Positions 51,717-61,845 are shown, counted from the stretch's first letter. The stretch is DNA of 64,000 nt from Sphingopyxis sp. TUF1 (GCF_036687315.1 NZ_CP144683.1:2612001-2676000), one strand, 5' to 3'. A program made the numbers and translations. Notes: generated by a model from the letters alone, not told the origin.

Positions 51717-51745
51717 CGAATTTCAAAGAAAAAGGATAGCTTGCA

Positions 51746-53776
51746 ATGACTTCTCCCGTTCGCACCGAGCGCAATGACGACGTTCTGGTGATAATCTCCG
51801 ACAACCCGCCGGTGAACGCACTCGGCGCGGCGGTGCGCCAGGGTCTCTCCGCAGGGCTCGACGAAGCTTTGGCCGAGGACGCGATCAAGGCCGTCGTTAT
51901 CCGCTGCGACGGGCGGACCTTCTTCGCCGGCGCCGATATCACGGAGTTCGGGAAAGCTCCGCAGCAACCTAGCCTGCTTGACGTCATCGAACGCATCGAG
52001 GCGTTCGAAAAGCCGGTCGTGGCCGCCATTCACGGCACGGCACTCGGCGGCGGCTGCGAGATTGCGCTGGGTTGCCATTACCGGGTTGCGGCCCGTTCGG
52101 CGAAAGTCGGGACGCCCGAGGTTAAGCTGGGACTGTTGCCAGGGGGCGGCGGCACCCAGCGCCTGCCGCGTATCGCCGGAGTGGCTCTGGCGCTTGAAAT
52201 GACCGCCAAGGGCGATCCCATTTCGGCATTACGCGCGCAGGAAGCCGGGTTGGTCGACAAAGTCGTCGATGATGCCTCGCTGGCCGACGAGGCGGTAGCC
52301 TTCGCGCGGCAGATCGCCGATGTGCGCCCGTTGCCCCGGGCAAGCGAGCGCAGCGCCGCGCCCGACCCTGAGGCCGTGGAGGCTTTTGTTCGCGCCAACG
52401 GCCGGCGTTTCAAAGGCTTTGATGCGCCTGCCGCCAATATCGCCTGCGTCGTCAAGGCGACCGAGACAAGCTTTGCCGACGGCCTGGCGTTTGAGCGCGC
52501 CGAATTTGTGAAGCTGCTGAACGGCACCCAGTCGGCGGCGCAGCGGCATATGTTTTTCGCCGAACGACAGGCGGCGAAGATCGACGACCTGCCTGCCGAC
52601 ACGCCGCTGCGCAAGGTCGAACGCGTCGGAATTCTTGGCGCCGGAACGATGGGCGGCGGGATCGCGATGAATTTTCTGACGCGCGGCATTCCGGTGACGA
52701 TCGTTGACACAAGCCAGGAAGCACTCGACCGCGGCATCGGGGTTATCCGGGGGAACTATGATCGCTCCGTGAAAAGCGGACGGTTCACGGCCGATCAAGT
52801 CGATGCGATCATGGCTCGGCTCACGCCGTCCCTCACAATGGAAGATTTCGCGCAGAGTGATCTGGTGATCGAGGCGGTCTATGAAAATCTCGATCTGAAG
52901 AAGCAGATTTTTGCCGATCTTGGCAAGATTGCCAAGAAGGGGGCTATCCTTGCGACCAATACCAGCTTCCTCGACGTCGATGCGATCGCCGAGGCCAGCG
53001 GGCGGCCTGCGGACGTAGTTGGCATGCACTTCTTTTCGCCCGCGAACGTCATGCGCCTGCTCGAAGTCGTGCGCGGCGCGAAGACGGCGCCCGACGTGCT
53101 GGCGACGGTGATGGCGCTCGGCAAGACAATCGGGAAGGTGCCCGTCGTCTCGCGCGTGTGCTTCGGATTTATCGGCAATCGCATCATGGCGCAGCGCAGC
53201 GCGCCCTGCACCGAAATGTTGCTCGACGGCGCATCGCCCGAGCAAATCGACAAGGTGTTCACCGAGGATATGGGGCTCGCCATGGGCCCCTATCAGATGA
53301 GCGACATGGCGGGCGTCGATGTGGGCTGGCATCGCGATCCGGACCGCATCGAGACGATCCGCGATGCGCTGTGCGCCGAGGGGCGGCTTGGCCAAAAGGC
53401 CAAGGCCGGATTCTACGACTATGACGATCAGCGCAATCGCACGCCCAGCGCGAAGACTGCGGAGATCATTGACGCCTTCCGCGCCAAGGCGGGGCGGGCC
53501 AAGCGCGAGGTCAGCGACGAGGAAATCCTCGAGCGCGCCATTTATCCGATGATCAACGAAGGCGCGAAAATCCTTGCCGAGGGCGTCGCACAGCGCTCGT
53601 CGGACATCGATGTCGTCTGGGTCACCGGCTATGGCTGGCCGATCTACACGGGCGGGCCGATGTTCTGGGCGAACACGCACGGTTTGGACCGCATCGTCGC
53701 CGGGCTAGAGCGGCACGGTGTGGAGGTAGCGCCGCTGCTGCGCGAAAAGGCGCAATCGGGCGGCATCTTCGCTTGA
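51746..53776 (+). CDS. fadJ: Multifunctional enoyl-CoA hydratase/3-hydroxyacyl-CoA dehydrogenase (FadJ-like)
   Basis: A 676-residue fusion of crotonase and 3-hydroxyacyl-CoA dehydrogenase. The crotonase part has [27 protein letters not shown] and the catalytic Glu in [20 protein letters not shown]. The dehydrogenase part begins with [18 protein letters not shown] (about 293), has the active-site His in [13 protein letters not shown], and then the paired C-terminal domains. It is a full-length, apparently intact beta-oxidation protein. It begins 92 bases after the TonB receptor and is followed by an acyl-CoA ligase. Confidence 0.93.
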   Translation: MTSPVRTERNDDVLVIISDNPPVNALGAAVRQGLSAGLDEALAEDAIKAVVIRCDGRTFFAGADITEFGKAPQQPSLLDVIERIEAFEKPVVAAIHGTALGGGCEIALGCHYRVAARSAKVGTPEVKLGLLPGGGGTQRLPRIAGVALALEMTAKGDPISALRAQEAGLVDKVVDDASLADEAVAFARQIADVRPLPRASERSAAPDPEAVEAFVRANGRRFKGFDAPAANIACVVKATETSFADGLAFERAEFVKLLNGTQSAAQRHMFFAERQAAKIDDLPADTPLRKVERVGILGAGTMGGGIAMNFLTRGIPVTIVDTSQEALDRGIGVIRGNYDRSVKSGRFTADQVDAIMARLTPSLTMEDFAQSDLVIEAVYENLDLKKQIFADLGKIAKKGAILATNTSFLDVDAIAEASGRPADVVGMHFFSPANVMRLLEVVRGAKTAPDVLATVMALGKTIGKVPVVSRVCFGFIGNRIMAQRSAPCTEMLLDGASPEQIDKVFTEDMGLAMGPYQMSDMAGVDVGWHRDPDRIETIRDALCAEGRLGQKAKAGFYDYDDQRNRTPSAKTAEIIDAFRAKAGRAKREVSDEEILERAIYPMINEGAKILAEGVAQRSSDIDVVWVTGYGWPIYTGGPMFWANTHGLDRIVAGLERHGVEVAPLLREKAQSGGIFA

Positions 53777-53846
53777 GGTTGTAGCGGTCGGGTCCCGTGT
53801 TACGTTTCGTCGCGCGGGATCGCACTGCTTACCGGAGTGGCATCGA

Positions 53847-55469
53847 ATGACAGTTTGGACTTTCCCCGACATCTGGGAATCGGTGTGCGCCGCCATCCCC
53901 GACGCACCCGCCGTCATTCAGGGCGAGCGGGTCGTCAGCTATGGCGATTTTGACCGCGCGGCCGATGCGCTGGCGCGCCACCTCGTCGGGGCGGGGCTGT
54001 CGCACCAGTCGAAGGTCGCAGCCTACAGTTTCAACAGCGCCGAATATCTGCTGACCTATTTCGCAGCATTCAAGGCGGGTCTGGTCCCGTTCAATGTCAA
54101 TTATCGCTATGGCCGCGACGAGATCGCCGGGCTGCTCGACAATGGCGATGCCGAGGCGGTGGTCTTCGAAACCGGCTTTACGGACCTGCTGGCCGACGTT
54201 CGGGACAGCCTGCCGTCGGTGAAGACCTGGGTCGCGATCCCGCGCAACAGCGATCCCGTCCCGTCATGGGCGGTCAGTCTCGACGATCTGGTGGCGCAAG
54301 ACAGCGGCGAGCGGCCGTATCGCGCACCGTGGGGCCGCCGCGGGACCGACATCATGCTGCTGTTCACCGGCGGCACCACGGGAGTGCCCAAGGGCGTGAT
54401 GTGGCAACAGGCCGACGTCATCGGCCGCTTCGGCTATGGTGCGAACGCTCTGGCTGGCTTGCCACCGATGCAGTCGCCCGCGGATGCGGGGCCGCGCGCC
54501 GCGCAGGCGGCGAAGCGGCCGAGGTCGCTGATCGCGTGCCCCTTGATGCACGGAACGGGCCTGATCTCGTCGCTCGCCGTCCTTGGCGCCGGCGGGACGC
54601 TGGTGCTGTTGCCGCCGGGCAGCTTCGATGCGTCCCGGTTGTGGGACGCGGCGGCGCAGCATAAGGTACACCGGATCGCCATCGTCGGACAGGCTTTCGC
54701 GCAGCCGATGCTCGATGCGCTCGAGGCGGAGCCATCGCGCTGGGCGCTGGGCGCGCTGGAATCGATCGGGTCGTCGGGCACGATCTGGAGCCGGGAGAAC
54801 AAGCAGGGGCTGCTGCGCCATCTGCCGAATATTGCGCTTACCGACAGTTTTTCTTCCTCCGAGGCCTTTGGCATGGCGCAGTCGACGACCACCCGCGATG
54901 CCGAGGTGAGCACGGCGAGCTTCGCGCTGACGCCCGATTGCGCGGTGTTCACCGAGGATGGACGCCGCGTCGAGCCAGGCTCCGACGAAACCGGGCGGAT
55001 TGCGATCGGCGGCTTTATCCCGCTCGGCTATTACAAGGATCCCAAGAAGTCGGCCGAAACCTTCCCGACGATCGAGGGGCGGCGCTGGTCGATGCCCGGC
55101 GATTGGGCGCGCGTCGCTGCCGACGGGTCGATCCTGCTGTTGGGGCGCGGATCGCAATGCATCAACACCGGCGGCGAAAAGGTCTTTCCCGAAGAAGTGG
55201 AAGAGGCGCTCAAGCTGTTTGACGGCGTTGCCGATGCTGCGGTCACCAGCGTTCCCGACCCGCGGTTCGGCGAACGCATCGTCGCGCTGGTCGCGCGGCG
55301 GCCGGATGCCGATCCGGGTGAGGATGCCATGCGCGACCATGTTCGCGGCAAACTGGCCGCCTACAAGGCGCCGCGACATTTCAAGCTTATCGACGCGATC
55401 CCCCGCATGGCGAACGGGAAGATCGATTACGCGCAGGTCAAAGACATCGCCATGACTTCATTTGCATAG
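53847..55469 (+). CDS. Acyl-CoA synthetase (AMP-forming)
   Basis: A 540-residue ANL ligase. Motifs: LLFTGGTTGVPKGVMW P-loop (about 170), the YRYG segment in FNVNYRYGRDEIAGL, SFSSSEAFG as the A5-type region, the hinge ends in GRGSQCINTGGEKVFPEEVE, and the C-terminal RMANGKIDY with the catalytic Lys. Tight coupling to a thiolase-fold gene follows (start 13 bases after its stop). The pattern fits long or bulky acids. With the FadJ-like protein, ACAD and thiolase-fold gene it would form a beta-oxidation-type module. Confidence 0.93.
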   Translation: MTVWTFPDIWESVCAAIPDAPAVIQGERVVSYGDFDRAADALARHLVGAGLSHQSKVAAYSFNSAEYLLTYFAAFKAGLVPFNVNYRYGRDEIAGLLDNGDAEAVVFETGFTDLLADVRDSLPSVKTWVAIPRNSDPVPSWAVSLDDLVAQDSGERPYRAPWGRRGTDIMLLFTGGTTGVPKGVMWQQADVIGRFGYGANALAGLPPMQSPADAGPRAAQAAKRPRSLIACPLMHGTGLISSLAVLGAGGTLVLLPPGSFDASRLWDAAAQHKVHRIAIVGQAFAQPMLDALEAEPSRWALGALESIGSSGTIWSRENKQGLLRHLPNIALTDSFSSSEAFGMAQSTTTRDAEVSTASFALTPDCAVFTEDGRRVEPGSDETGRIAIGGFIPLGYYKDPKKSAETFPTIEGRRWSMPGDWARVAADGSILLLGRGSQCINTGGEKVFPEEVEEALKLFDGVADAAVTSVPDPRFGERIVALVARRPDADPGEDAMRDHVRGKLAAYKAPRHFKLIDAIPRMANGKIDYAQVKDIAMTSFA

Positions 55470-55482
55470 GGACAAGCATCAC

Positions 55483-56637
55483 GTGACGATCCGAAACAAG
55501 GCCTATATCGCGGGCGCATGGGAGCATCCGCTCCGCATCATTCCCGACCTCTCCACTCCCGAATTGCATGCAACCTGCGCTGCGGGGGCGCTTGCCGATG
55601 CCGGACTGTCACACAGCGATGTTGACGGGTATTTTTGTGCGGGTGATGCACCGGGCAACGGCGCCACCAACATGGTCGATTATCTGGGGCTGAGGGTCAA
55701 ACATCTCGATTCCACCGAAACCGGCGGCTCCTCGTACATTATCCATGTTGCCCATGCGGCCGCCGCGATCGCCGCAGGGAAATGTTCCGTCGCGCTGATC
55801 ACCCTGGCAGGACGGCCGAAGTCGGAGCGGTTCAACGCATTTCGTGGCGGCGGTCCCGACGAACAGTTCGAATGGTGGACCGGGTACAGCACGTCGAATG
55901 CCTATGGCATGTGCGCCGCGCGCCACATGCACGAATATGGCACGACGTCGCAGCAGCTCGCCTGGATCAAGGTCGCTGCATCCCATCATGCTCAGCATAA
56001 TCCGAACGCCATGCTTCGCGATGTCGTGACGGTGGAGGATGTCGTCAATTCGCCGATGATCGCCGATCCGCTGCACCGGCTCGACTGCTGCGTCGTGTCC
56101 GATGGCGGGGGCGCGCTCGTCGTCGTGTCGCCGGAGATCGCCAAGTCGCTGTCGCGCCCGCTAGTCGCCGTGCGCGGTGCGGGCGAAGCGGTGCAGGGGC
56201 ATGGCGGCGGCCGCGGGCTCGATCTGACCGTCACCGCGACGTCGCAGTCCGCGCCGCGTGCCTTTGCCGAGGCCGGGGTGGCGCCGGCCGACATCAAATA
56301 TGCGTCGATCTATGACAGCTTCACCATCACCGTGCTGTTGCAGCTCGAGGACATGGGTTTTTGCGCCAAGGGCGAGGGCGGCCGGTTCGTTGCCGACGGC
56401 AATCTGATCGCTGGCACGGGACGATTGCCGTTCAACACCGACGGCGGCGGCCTGTGCAACAACCACCCAACCAATCGCGGCGGCATCACCAAGGTAATCG
56501 AAGCCGTGCGGCAATTGCGCGGCGAGGCGAATGCCGCGGTGCAGGTGCCCGACTGTGATCTCGCCGCCGTCAACGGCATCGGCGGCATTCTGGGCCTGCG
56601 GCACGCCGCGGCCACCCTTGTTCTGGAGCGTCAATGA
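55483..56637 (+). CDS. Thiolase-fold protein (SCP2/Ltp2-like), apparently without the nucleophilic cysteine
   Basis: A 384-residue thiolase superfamily protein; I choose the GTG at 55483 over a TTG at 55462. The segment that carries the nucleophilic Cys in true thiolases reads ETGGSSYIIHVAHAA, with no Cys. The C-terminal GGLCNNHPTNRGG has the usual His, and NGIGGILG replaces the CxGGG-type ending. It is followed directly by a DUF35 Zn-ribbon/OB-fold protein. That pair is the arrangement of steroid side-chain retro-aldolases (Ltp2 with ChsH2), so a carbon-carbon lyase acting on a beta-hydroxyacyl-CoA is more likely than a Claisen thiolase (inference). Confidence 0.88.
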   Translation: MTIRNKAYIAGAWEHPLRIIPDLSTPELHATCAAGALADAGLSHSDVDGYFCAGDAPGNGATNMVDYLGLRVKHLDSTETGGSSYIIHVAHAAAAIAAGKCSVALITLAGRPKSERFNAFRGGGPDEQFEWWTGYSTSNAYGMCAARHMHEYGTTSQQLAWIKVAASHHAQHNPNAMLRDVVTVEDVVNSPMIADPLHRLDCCVVSDGGGALVVVSPEIAKSLSRPLVAVRGAGEAVQGHGGGRGLDLTVTATSQSAPRAFAEAGVAPADIKYASIYDSFTITVLLQLEDMGFCAKGEGGRFVADGNLIAGTGRLPFNTDGGGLCNNHPTNRGGITKVIEAVRQLRGEANAAVQVPDCDLAAVNGIGGILGLRHAAATLVLERQ

Positions 56638-57041
56638 TGACCGCTGTTTCCTCCCGCCCGCTGCCCGCGCCGCAGCCCAATGTCGAAACCCAGCCCTTTT
56701 GGGACGCCGCTGCCGAAGGCCGGCTGACGATCAAGCGCTGCAGATCGTGCAACGAACCGCATTATCCGCCGCGCGGCCGCTGCCCCTTCTGCTTTTCGGA
56801 CGCCACCGCCTGGGAAGACAGCAAGGGTAAGGGGACGATCTATAGCTTCTCGACCATGCGGCGCGGTCCCAACACGCCCTATGTCCTTGCCTATGTAACG
56901 CTGGACGAAGGTCCTGCGGTCATGACGAACATCGTCGACTGCGATCCCGACACGCTGGCCATCGGCGATCGTGTCGAAGTGGTTTTTACGCCCACCGAAG
57001 GCGGCCCCCCGGTGCCGTTCTTCAAACCGGCCGCGCGCTGA
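56637..57041 (+). CDS. DUF35 Zn-ribbon/OB-fold protein (partner of the thiolase-fold protein)
   Basis: A DUF35 protein of 134 residues from the second of two adjacent ATGs (56634 and 56637). The N-terminal rubredoxin-like zinc ribbon is RCRSCNEPHYPPRGRCPFC (two CxxC pairs), followed by the OB-fold with GKGTIYSFS and ending GPPVPFFKP. DUF35 proteins act as acyl-CoA-binding or stabilising subunits of thiolase-like enzymes (established for ChsH2). Its start overlaps the thiolase-fold stop, so a stoichiometric complex is likely. Confidence 0.93.
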   Translation: MTAVSSRPLPAPQPNVETQPFWDAAAEGRLTIKRCRSCNEPHYPPRGRCPFCFSDATAWEDSKGKGTIYSFSTMRRGPNTPYVLAYVTLDEGPAVMTNIVDCDPDTLAIGDRVEVVFTPTEGGPPVPFFKPAAR

Positions 57042-57073
57042 TCCGGCGCCCCAAGATATGAACGGAGAATAAG

Positions 57074-58312
57074 ATGGAATTCGCACTGAGTGAGCGGCAG
57101 ACGCATTGGCAGAACCGCGTCCGCGCGCATATCGAGGCGCATGTTCGGCCGCGCGATCCCGATTATCACGCGCAGCAAGCCGCAGGCGAACGGTGGAAGG
57201 TCCTGCCTGTCGTCGAGGAGGAAAAGGCGCGGGCAAAGGCCGCCGGCATCTGGAACCTGTTCATGCCGCCGCATTCGGGCGCAGAGCCCGTCGATAGCAG
57301 TTTCAAATTCGAAGGGCCGCAGCTTACCAATCTGGAATATGCGCTTTGCGCCGAGGAGATGGGGCGCATCGAATGGGCATCGGAAGTGTTCAACTGCAGC
57401 GCGCCCGATACCGGCAACATGGAAGTCCTGCAGCGGTATGGCACACGGGACCACAAGGAAGAATGGCTGCGGCCGTTGATGGAAGGCCGGATCCGGTCGG
57501 CGTTCCTAATGACCGAGCCCGCCGTTGCCTCCTCCGACGCGACGAACATTGAAACGCGCATCCGCCGCGATGGCGATCATTATGTCATCTCCGGCCGGAA
57601 ATGGTGGTCCTCGGGCGCCGGCGATCCGCGATGCAAGGTTGCGATCGTCATGGGCAAGAGCGACCCCGACGCTCCCCGCCACGCGCAGCAATCGATGATC
57701 CTCGTTCCCATGGACGCGCCGGGAGTCGAGATCGTCCGCATGCTGCCGGTTTTCGGCTATGACGACGCCCCGCACGGCCATGCGGAAATCCGGCTCAACG
57801 ACGTGCGGGTTCCGGCGGAGAATCTGCTGCTGGGCGAAGGTCGGGGTTTCGAAATCGCACAGGGCCGGCTGGGGCCGGGCCGTATCCACCATTGTATGCG
57901 TACGCTGGGCGTCGCCGAAGAGGCGCTGACCAAGATGGCCCGCCGCCTGAAGCAGCGCGTCGCCTTCGGCAAGACATTGTCGCAGCAGTCGGTGTGGGAA
58001 CAGCGCCTGGGCGAAGCCCGCACGGCGATCGAAATGACACGGCTCCTTTGCCTGAAAGCCGCCGACATGATGGACCAGGCGGGCAACAAATCTGCGCAGG
58101 CCGAGATCGCGATGATCAAGGTTGCGGGGCCGCGCATCGCGCTGTCGATCATCGATGATGCGATCCAGGCGCATGGCGGCGCCGGCATCTGTGAGGATTT
58201 CGGCCTTGCGCGCGCCTATGCGCAAATTCGCACCCTGCGCCTTGCCGATGGGCCTGACGAAGTTCACAACCGGGCGATTGCCCGGCTGGAACTTGGAAAG
58301 GTCGATGCTTGA
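57074..58312 (+). CDS. Acyl-CoA dehydrogenase (ACAD11-like)
   Basis: A 412-residue acyl-CoA dehydrogenase. The signature is [19 protein letters not shown], with the motif [34 protein letters not shown], and the C-terminal [20 protein letters not shown]. The pattern of AVASSDATN plus [12 protein letters not shown] is that of the ACAD10/11-like branch, which includes enzymes for 4-hydroxyacyl and longer substrates. It ends inside the start of the downstream reductase gene (eight-base overlap). Confidence 0.93.
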   Translation: MEFALSERQTHWQNRVRAHIEAHVRPRDPDYHAQQAAGERWKVLPVVEEEKARAKAAGIWNLFMPPHSGAEPVDSSFKFEGPQLTNLEYALCAEEMGRIEWASEVFNCSAPDTGNMEVLQRYGTRDHKEEWLRPLMEGRIRSAFLMTEPAVASSDATNIETRIRRDGDHYVISGRKWWSSGAGDPRCKVAIVMGKSDPDAPRHAQQSMILVPMDAPGVEIVRMLPVFGYDDAPHGHAEIRLNDVRVPAENLLLGEGRGFEIAQGRLGPGRIHHCMRTLGVAEEALTKMARRLKQRVAFGKTLSQQSVWEQRLGEARTAIEMTRLLCLKAADMMDQAGNKSAQAEIAMIKVAGPRIALSIIDDAIQAHGGAGICEDFGLARAYAQIRTLRLADGPDEVHNRAIARLELGKVDA

Positions 58313-59333
58313 GATATGGGACCCCGAGGCTGGGTCAGAGAATGACGTGTGGGTCGGCGACATGATGGCTGGCGAGAAGGATGGCGTCATGACGCTACGC
58401 CTGACCGCTATTCATTATGGCGCACACGAAATGAATATCTATGAACTGCGCCATCCGGAAGGGAAGCCGTTGGCGCCGTTCACGGCGGGATCGCACGTCG
58501 ACGTCCACCTTTTGGACGCCATGGTCCGGCAATATTCGCTGATGAACGACCCTGCCGAGCAGCATCGCTACCTGCTCGGCATCAAGCTTGATCGGCAAGG
58601 GCGGGGCGGGTCGGCGCATATCCACGGCAAGCTTCGCGTCGGCGACCTGATCCGGATCGGGGCGCCGCGAAACAATTTCGCTCTGGAAGAAGGCGGCGCG
58701 CCGGTCATCCTCATCGGCGGCGGGATCGGCATCACGCCGATGATCGCGATGGCGCATCGCGCCCGCACGATCGGCCTCGACCTGCAATTTCATCAGGTCG
58801 TCCGGACGCGCGAAGACCTGCTCAATCTGGATCAATGGCTGGCAGGCGCCGGAGCCATCGCCGACATCCACATTGATGCCGAGCAAGGCGGACGGCTGTT
58901 CGACCTGCGCGCGGTATTCCAGCGGGCACCATCCGGCGCTCATGTCTATTGCTGCGGCCCCGCGCCCATGCTCGACGCGTTCACCAGGGCGGCCGAAGAT
59001 TTCGGTTGGCCGGCCAACCAGGTGCATATCGAGCATTTCTCGGCGGCGCCGATCGCGCCGTCCGACAAGGCGTTCGACCTGTTGCTCGCCAAATCCGGCA
59101 GAAGCTTCTGCGTCCAGAAGGGCGAAACAATCGTCGAGGTTCTTCGCGAAGCGGGAATCGACGTCGAGGTATCGTGCGAGCAGGGAATTTGCGGCGCCTG
59201 CGAGACGCGGATCGTTTCGGGCATCGCCGATCACAAGGACATGATCCTGTCCGATGCGGAAAAGGCGGCCGGGCAAACGATGATGATCTGCTGTTCGGGT
59301 GCGCTCAGCGATACGCTGATACTCGATCTTTAG
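58305..59333 (+). CDS. Phthalate-dioxygenase-reductase-type oxygenase reductase
   Basis: A 342-residue iron-sulfur flavoprotein that passes electrons from NAD(P)H to an oxygenase. I start at the ATG at 58305 inside the ACAD stop; the upstream open frame overlaps the ACAD gene. Domains: flavin domain with [13 protein letters not shown]-binding domain with [15 protein letters not shown], and a C-terminal plant-type ferredoxin with [14 protein letters not shown] plus a downstream Cys (MMICCSG). This is the phthalate dioxygenase reductase layout. Its most probable partner is the Rieske oxygenase at 47301, although it is separated from it by seven genes. Confidence 0.93.
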   Translation: MLEIWDPEAGSENDVWVGDMMAGEKDGVMTLRLTAIHYGAHEMNIYELRHPEGKPLAPFTAGSHVDVHLLDAMVRQYSLMNDPAEQHRYLLGIKLDRQGRGGSAHIHGKLRVGDLIRIGAPRNNFALEEGGAPVILIGGGIGITPMIAMAHRARTIGLDLQFHQVVRTREDLLNLDQWLAGAGAIADIHIDAEQGGRLFDLRAVFQRAPSGAHVYCCGPAPMLDAFTRAAEDFGWPANQVHIEHFSAAPIAPSDKAFDLLLAKSGRSFCVQKGETIVEVLREAGIDVEVSCEQGICGACETRIVSGIADHKDMILSDAEKAAGQTMMICCSGALSDTLILDL

Positions 59334-59346
59334 AAGGGATGAACCG

Positions 59347-59736
59347 ATGAGCCGCCGCGCCATATATATCGACGGATTTGCGCACGGCGCGCAGCCGATT
59401 CCGGCGGCGAGCCGTAAAGGTCCGCTCGTCGTGACCGGCGGCGTTCACGGGATCGATCGCGCAACCGGGGCGCTTGCCGAGGGGCTGGACGCCCAGGTTG
59501 CGGCGATGTTCGACAATCTGTCGGCAATTCTCGTGGCCGCCGGCGGGTCGATGGACGATCTGGTCAAGCTTACGGTCAAGGTCCGGTCGAATGACGCGCG
59601 TGAGGTTGTCAACCGGACATGGGTCGCCTGTTTCCCCGATCCGGCGGTGCGGCCCGCACGCCATACGCTTTTGGTCGACACGCTGCCCGGCGCGATGCTG
59701 GTGCAGTGCGAGGGCATCGCATTCGTCGAGGGCTGA
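59347..59736 (+). CDS. RidA/YjgF-family protein
   Basis: A 129-residue Rid-family protein. Features: VVTGGVHGIDRATG, DNLSAILVAAGGSMDDLVKLTVKV in abbreviated form, and the Arg-containing segment VRPARHTLLVDTLP, where the conserved Arg contacts carboxylate substrates in RidA-type enamine/imine deaminases. The last conserved Glu is in VQCEGIA. It begins 13 bases after the reductase gene with AGAAGGGATG upstream. Many catabolic Rid proteins have specialised hydrolase or tautomerase roles; none can be named here. Confidence 0.92.
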   Translation: MSRRAIYIDGFAHGAQPIPAASRKGPLVVTGGVHGIDRATGALAEGLDAQVAAMFDNLSAILVAAGGSMDDLVKLTVKVRSNDAREVVNRTWVACFPDPAVRPARHTLLVDTLPGAMLVQCEGIAFVEG

Positions 59737-59740
59737 CGCC

Positions 59741-60544
59741 TCAGGTGCCGGGTATCACCAGAATCGGGCCGTCGGGGGTAGTGCCCGACAGCCGCACCAG
59801 CTTGAGCGCGGCGGCCGCGCCGGACAGGGCGGGGTCGTGTCGTTGCTCGACCTCGGGCGTGCGGTCGAAGATCGCTCGTCTTGCGACCGGTTCCTCGATG
59901 ATCGATCCCTTTGCCTCGGCAGTCAGCGTGGTTCGCGAGGCGCTGTCGCGATAGAGGAACGAGATGGGCTGGCCCGCGCGAATGGCCTCGGCCAGCCCGC
60001 CGGTCGGATTACGCAGCCACAGGATCAATGTGTCGCCCCCGCGCGTCTGGACGGTGCCCCGCAGCGAGAGCGACACGCGGCCATCGTCGAGCGCATAGCC
60101 AACGGTCATGGGCTTTTGGTCGATAAGCGCGTGGTCGATGCAGCGCCGGACGTAGGCGGGCATTTCGGGCACGGCCTCTGGCGGCTTCGGGAACGCGAAG
60201 CTCTCGGCAATCGTGGTGATTTTCGCCTCGCCGTCGAAGTCGATGGTGAGGCGATAGTTTTCGGGCACGGCGCCCTTGCCGGGAAAGCGACCGCGGATCA
60301 CGATCTGATTCGCCGTGTCGCCTTCACCCATCTCCCACAGGCCGCCGCCGAGCGCGGGTGTCAGCGCCCATTGGCCGACGAGCCGTTCGAACACCGCCTC
60401 GCGGCCGTTCGCCTCCCCCCGATTCCAGCGAAAGATGGGCTGTTCGCCAAGATATGAGGCGGCGGCCCGGGCCGCGCTATATTCGCCCGTACGGATGGCT
60501 GCGAGGACCGCCTCGGCCCCGGCGTACATGGTCAGGTTAGCCAT
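59741..60544 (-). CDS. NTF2/SnoaL-like plus PNPOx-like split-barrel fusion protein
   Basis: A 267-residue protein that appears to join two domains. The first (about 1-115) looks like a SnoaL/NTF2-like cone fold (NGREAVFERLVGQW and the strand NQIVIRGRF). The second (about 127-267) looks like a pyridoxamine-5'-phosphate-oxidase-type FMN/F420-binding split barrel (YVRRCIDHALIDQKPMTVGY then TLILWLRNPTGGLAEAIRAG). It overlaps the upstream MFS transporter gene by an ATGA. A flavin-dependent reductase acting on an imported compound is possible; no activity is proven. Confidence 0.78.
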   Translation of the reverse strand: MANLTMYAGAEAVLAAIRTGEYSAARAAASYLGEQPIFRWNRGEANGREAVFERLVGQWALTPALGGGLWEMGEGDTANQIVIRGRFPGKGAVPENYRLTIDFDGEAKITTIAESFAFPKPPEAVPEMPAYVRRCIDHALIDQKPMTVGYALDDGRVSLSLRGTVQTRGGDTLILWLRNPTGGLAEAIRAGQPISFLYRDSASRTTLTAEAKGSIIEEPVARRAIFDRTPEVEQRHDPALSGAAAALKLVRLSGTTPDGPILVIPGT

Positions 60545-61845
60545 CAGTTCTTCATCTCCCGGTTAAGATGCAGGCTGGATCGCCAGAACAAAAAGGCGGG
60601 GATCGGGGCGAGAGCCACCGCGATATACAGGACCCAGCGGACCGACTCGACGCCAGCGATTGGACGAAGCGCATCGGACAGCATGCCAAAGAAAAGCGGG
60701 CCAAGTCCGAGGCCGATAAGATTCATGACGAACAGGAAAATGGCGGTCGCGACACCGCGCGATTGCGGTCGGACCAGGCCCTGTACGCATGTGAAGGTGG
60801 GCCCGTAAGCGAGGCCGCTCGAAATTGTGGCGAGCGTGAGCAGGACGGCCGCAAGGCGCCAGTCGCCCGTATAATAGGCGCCGAGCGACAGCGGCATGGC
60901 GAGCAAGCCGCCCAGCGCCGGGCCGGTCAGGATATGGCGCGGGTTCCGCGTTCCATAGTGGGTCGCCAGCCATCCTCCGAGCCAGGCTCCGAACGCTGCG
61001 CCGATGCCGACGACCAAGCCCAGGACTGGGCCCGCGACGCCTGGCGTCAGACCGTGCGAGCGCATGAAGAAAATCGCCTGCCAGACATTCTTGCCGTAGC
61101 TGAGGAACGACCCCAGCGCCATCGCGGCGACAAGAAAGAGGAAAGCGCGCGACGCCAGAATCTCGTTCAGCACGTCTCTCATCGACGGTTGCGGCGTCGT
61201 AACGGGCGGAAGCAGGCCAAACTTCCGGGGGTCGCGGATAGCAATATAGGAAATGAGGCCGATAACTATACCGGGCAGGCCCAGTGATATGAGGGTCGCG
61301 CGCCACCCGAACAGTTCCGCAAGCCCGCCGCCCAGCCCCAGACCGAGTAGGGTGCCGATCGGCAGACCGAGTCCGTAAAGGGCAAGGGCAGAGGCCCGCT
61401 GCTCCTTGGGGTAGAGGTCGCTGATGAGAGAATGGGCAGCAGGCGTGCAGCCCGCCTCGCCGACACCGACGCCGATGCGGGCCATCAGAAGCTGGCCGTA
61501 GCTTTGCGCCATGCCGCACAGCGCGGTCATCCCGGACCAGAACGCAAGGCACACCGCGATCAGGCTTGACCGGTTCGTGGTCGGCCGATCGGCGTAACGC
61601 GCGATCGGGATGCCAAGGACGGTATAAAAAAGTGCGAAAGCAAGGCCGGTGAGCAGGCCGATTTCGGTGTCCGACAATCCAAGGTCGTGCTTGATCGGCT
61701 CGGCAAGAATATTGAGGACCTGCCGGTCGAGAAAATTCAAAGTCGAGATAATCATCAGCAGCCATAATGTGCCGCTTCTATATATCGAACTGCGGGGGTT
61801 TCCGCTGCCGACGGCTTGCTCGACCGGTGTTGCCTGCGACGTCAT
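60544..61845 (-). CDS. MFS transporter (spinster-like)
   Basis: A 433-residue, 12-helix major facilitator protein of the sphingomonad 'spinster-like' type. Motifs: NFLDRQVLNILAEPIK near helix 1, the A-motif-like IPIARYADRPTTNRS, GVGVGEAGCTPAA in helix 4, and AxFLFVMNLIGLGLGP in helix 11. It should import or export a small organic acid or aromatic. It is divergent from the LigB-type gene across a 171-base region and is followed by the NTF2/PNPOx fusion gene (overlapping ATGA). A GGGAGAGACAAG site precedes the start. Confidence 0.93.
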   Translation of the reverse strand: MTSQATPVEQAVGSGNPRSSIYRSGTLWLLMIISTLNFLDRQVLNILAEPIKHDLGLSDTEIGLLTGLAFALFYTVLGIPIARYADRPTTNRSSLIAVCLAFWSGMTALCGMAQSYGQLLMARIGVGVGEAGCTPAAHSLISDLYPKEQRASALALYGLGLPIGTLLGLGLGGGLAELFGWRATLISLGLPGIVIGLISYIAIRDPRKFGLLPPVTTPQPSMRDVLNEILASRAFLFLVAAMALGSFLSYGKNVWQAIFFMRSHGLTPGVAGPVLGLVVGIGAAFGAWLGGWLATHYGTRNPRHILTGPALGGLLAMPLSLGAYYTGDWRLAAVLLTLATISSGLAYGPTFTCVQGLVRPQSRGVATAIFLFVMNLIGLGLGPLFFGMLSDALRPIAGVESVRWVLYIAVALAPIPAFLFWRSSLHLNREMKN

